From Betaproteobacteria bacterium (GTDB taxonomy: Bacteria > Pseudomonadota > Gammaproteobacteria > Burkholderiales > Usitatibacteraceae): DNA of 6,944 bases. Location of the stretch: positions 1 through 6,944 of the forward strand of contig JANYFH010000305.1 in assembly GCA_025362705.1 (NCBI GenBank), read 5' to 3'. Made by a program: the position numbers and the translations under genes. Below the pieces are notes generated by a model. The model was not told the DNA's origin and did no database searches. It saw nothing but the letters and a program-made list of their open reading frames with translations. Shown in pieces: positions 6,118 through 6,944 of this stretch (positions are counted from its first letter, which is position 1; each line of letters starts with the position of its first letter).

Positions 6118-6321
6118 ATGGCAACTGGTACAGTAAAATGGTTTAACGACGCCAAAGGTTTTGGCTTCATCACACCCGATGACGGAAGCGAAGATTTGTT
6201 CGCGCACTTCTCGGCAATCCAGATGAACGGCTTTAAAACCCTCAAAGAGGGTCAAAAAGTCAGTTTTGAAATCACGCAAGGCCCTAAAGGCAAACAAGCT
6301 TCAAACATCGGCAACCCGTAA
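6118..6321 (+). CDS. CspA-family cold-shock protein
   Basis: The 67-aa product is one complete cold-shock domain, an OB-fold that binds single-stranded RNA and DNA and melts RNA structure in the cytosol. Landmarks: GTVKWFNDAKGFGFI (4-18) containing RNP1 KGFGFI; RNP2 in the segment DLFAHFSAI (26-34); then GFKTLKEGQKVSFE and the typical end GPKGKQASNI. No residue of the nucleic acid face looks missing. Csp genes are present in many copies, so whether this one is cold-induced or constitutive cannot be told from the protein; the long leader favours regulated expression. It is transcribed divergently from clpS and ends in its own terminator, so it is monocistronic. Confidence 0.96.
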   Translation: MATGTVKWFNDAKGFGFITPDDGSEDLFAHFSAIQMNGFKTLKEGQKVSFEITQGPKGKQASNIGNP

Positions 6322-6337
6322 TATCAAGGTTGCTGTG

Positions 6338-6373
6338 AAAGCCCCTTGCAGCGCAAGCTGCAAGGGGCTTTTT
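6338..6373 (+). terminator. Rho-independent terminator of the cold-shock gene
   Basis: A perfect 15-bp stem (6338-6352 with 6357-6371, core GCCCCTTGCAGC) closes a GCAA loop of the stable GNRA class. The run of T at 6369-6373 completes an intrinsic terminator 17 nt after the csp stop. It should separate csp from rluE. Confidence 0.95.
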
Positions 6374-6395
6374 CATTATTGTCATTAATCCGGAC

Positions 6396-6944
6396 ATGTT
6401 GATTCAATTTAACAAACCCTACGGCGTAATCTGCCAATTCAGTCCGTCAGGCGAAAAATCGACGCTAAAGGACTTCATTGCGCTGCCAAACGTCTATCCC
6501 GCCGGCAGACTTGATACCGATAGCGAGGGATTGCTGCTGCTCACCGACGACGGTCGCTTGCAAGCACAGATCGCCGATCCGCGTCATAAATTGCCGAAAA
6601 CCTACTGGGTAGAGGTTGAAGGTGCACCTGTCGATGCCGATCTGCGACCCCTGCGTGAAGGCGTTGATTTGAGCGACTTTGTGACCCGCCCCGCTACGGC
6701 ACGCGTCATACCTGCACCTATAGCGCTCTGGGCACGCGACCCACCGGTACGTTTTCGTAAAGCAATTCCCACTTCATGGCTTTCGATCACCATCTGCGAA
6801 GGAAAAAACCGCCAGGTACGACGCATGACCGCCAAAATCGGCTTGCCCACGCTGCGCCTGGTGCGGATCTCGATTGGGGATTGGTCACTGGGCGACCTGG
6901 CGCCGGGAGCGTGGCGTGAAATTCCAATGCCAGTAAAAGCGCTG
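6396..6944 (+). CDS. rluE: 23S rRNA pseudouridine synthase RluE-type (3' end beyond the window)
   Basis: The frame is open from ATG 6396 to the window end without a stop: 183 residues, probably lacking only the last few. It belongs to the RsuA/RluB/E/F family, which turns specific rRNA uridines into pseudouridine; RluE modifies U2457 of 23S rRNA in E. coli. Motifs: N-terminal FNKPYGV (5-11); catalytic motif GRLDTDSEGLLLLT (37-50) with catalytic Asp40; KTYWVEVEG (68-76); PTSWLSITICEGKNRQVRRM (125-144); and PTLRLVR (151-157). It starts directly at the catalytic domain without the S4 RNA-binding domain of RsuA or RluB. That, together with the PPVRFRKAIPTSWL segment (116-129), points to RluE. The Shine-Dalgarno is poor (GGA 1 nt before the ATG), so the start is less certain than the frame. 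It lies 75 nt after csp, beyond a strong terminator. Confidence 0.9.
   Translation, partial: MLIQFNKPYGVICQFSPSGEKSTLKDFIALPNVYPAGRLDTDSEGLLLLTDDGRLQAQIADPRHKLPKTYWVEVEGAPVDADLRPLREGVDLSDFVTRPATARVIPAPIALWARDPPVRFRKAIPTSWLSITICEGKNRQVRRMTAKIGLPTLRLVRISIGDWSLGDLAPGAWREIPMPVKAL

Noticed and set aside
5473..6297. 274-residue minus-strand open frame across clpS, the divergent region and csp
   Set aside because: It runs antisense to csp and out of frame over clpS, crossing both candidate promoters; its composition looks non-coding.
6602..6850. 82-residue minus-strand frame inside rluE
   Set aside because: It is antisense to the conserved pseudouridine synthase motifs and is Arg/Ser-rich without a domain.
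1..6944. Search for CRISPR arrays, insertion sequences, tRNA, rRNA, phage or toxin-antitoxin genes
   Set aside because: No regularly spaced direct repeats, transposase motifs, tRNA-like folds or small paired genes were seen; the only repeats are the hairpins listed.

Overview
The window looks like chromosomal DNA from a betaproteobacterium. The supporting signs are a SlmA C-terminus of the form seen in that class, an intact clpS-clpA pair with a divergent cold-shock gene, an RluE-type pseudouridine synthase, and a periplasmic flavocytochrome c sulfide dehydrogenase. The base composition is moderate in GC by eye. The genus cannot be told from the sequence alone. All gene assignments rest on motif recognition by reading; no database search was run.

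Left block, plus strand (2-1104): the 3' end of slmA (nucleoid occlusion regulator), an NTF2/SnoaL-fold protein of unknown function 7 nt behind it, and a RimJ-type ribosomal protein S5 N-acetyltransferase 22 nt further on. The close spacing suggests one transcription unit. It runs into a 66-bp palindromic element (1104-1169) with four alternating copies of a 6-bp half-site, followed by a second strong hairpin (1242-1271) in the convergent gap.

Middle block, minus strand (1279-2951): a two-gene fccA-fccB operon. FccA is an exported single-haem cytochrome c. FccB is a Tat-exported flavoprotein with the expected flavin-linking cysteine and disulfide cysteines, plus a lipobox-like site. Together they should oxidise sulfide in the periplasm and pass electrons to haem c. 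The operon sits between housekeeping genes and is separated from clpA by a symmetrical Rho-independent terminator (3063-3095).

Right block: clpA and clpS on the minus strand (3123-5813) encode the unfoldase and the N-degron adaptor of the ClpAP protease. A 304-bp divergent region follows, with a readable promoter on each strand and a leader of about 109 nt before a CspA-family cold-shock gene (6118-6321). That gene ends in a textbook terminator. rluE begins at 6396 and runs off the window end.

Most of the window is conserved core genome. The parts that deserve attention are the inserted fccAB module with its possible lipoprotein flavin subunit, the half-site palindrome after rimJ, and the csp leader. 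I see no sign of a phage, transposon, CRISPR array, defence island, tRNA or rRNA.
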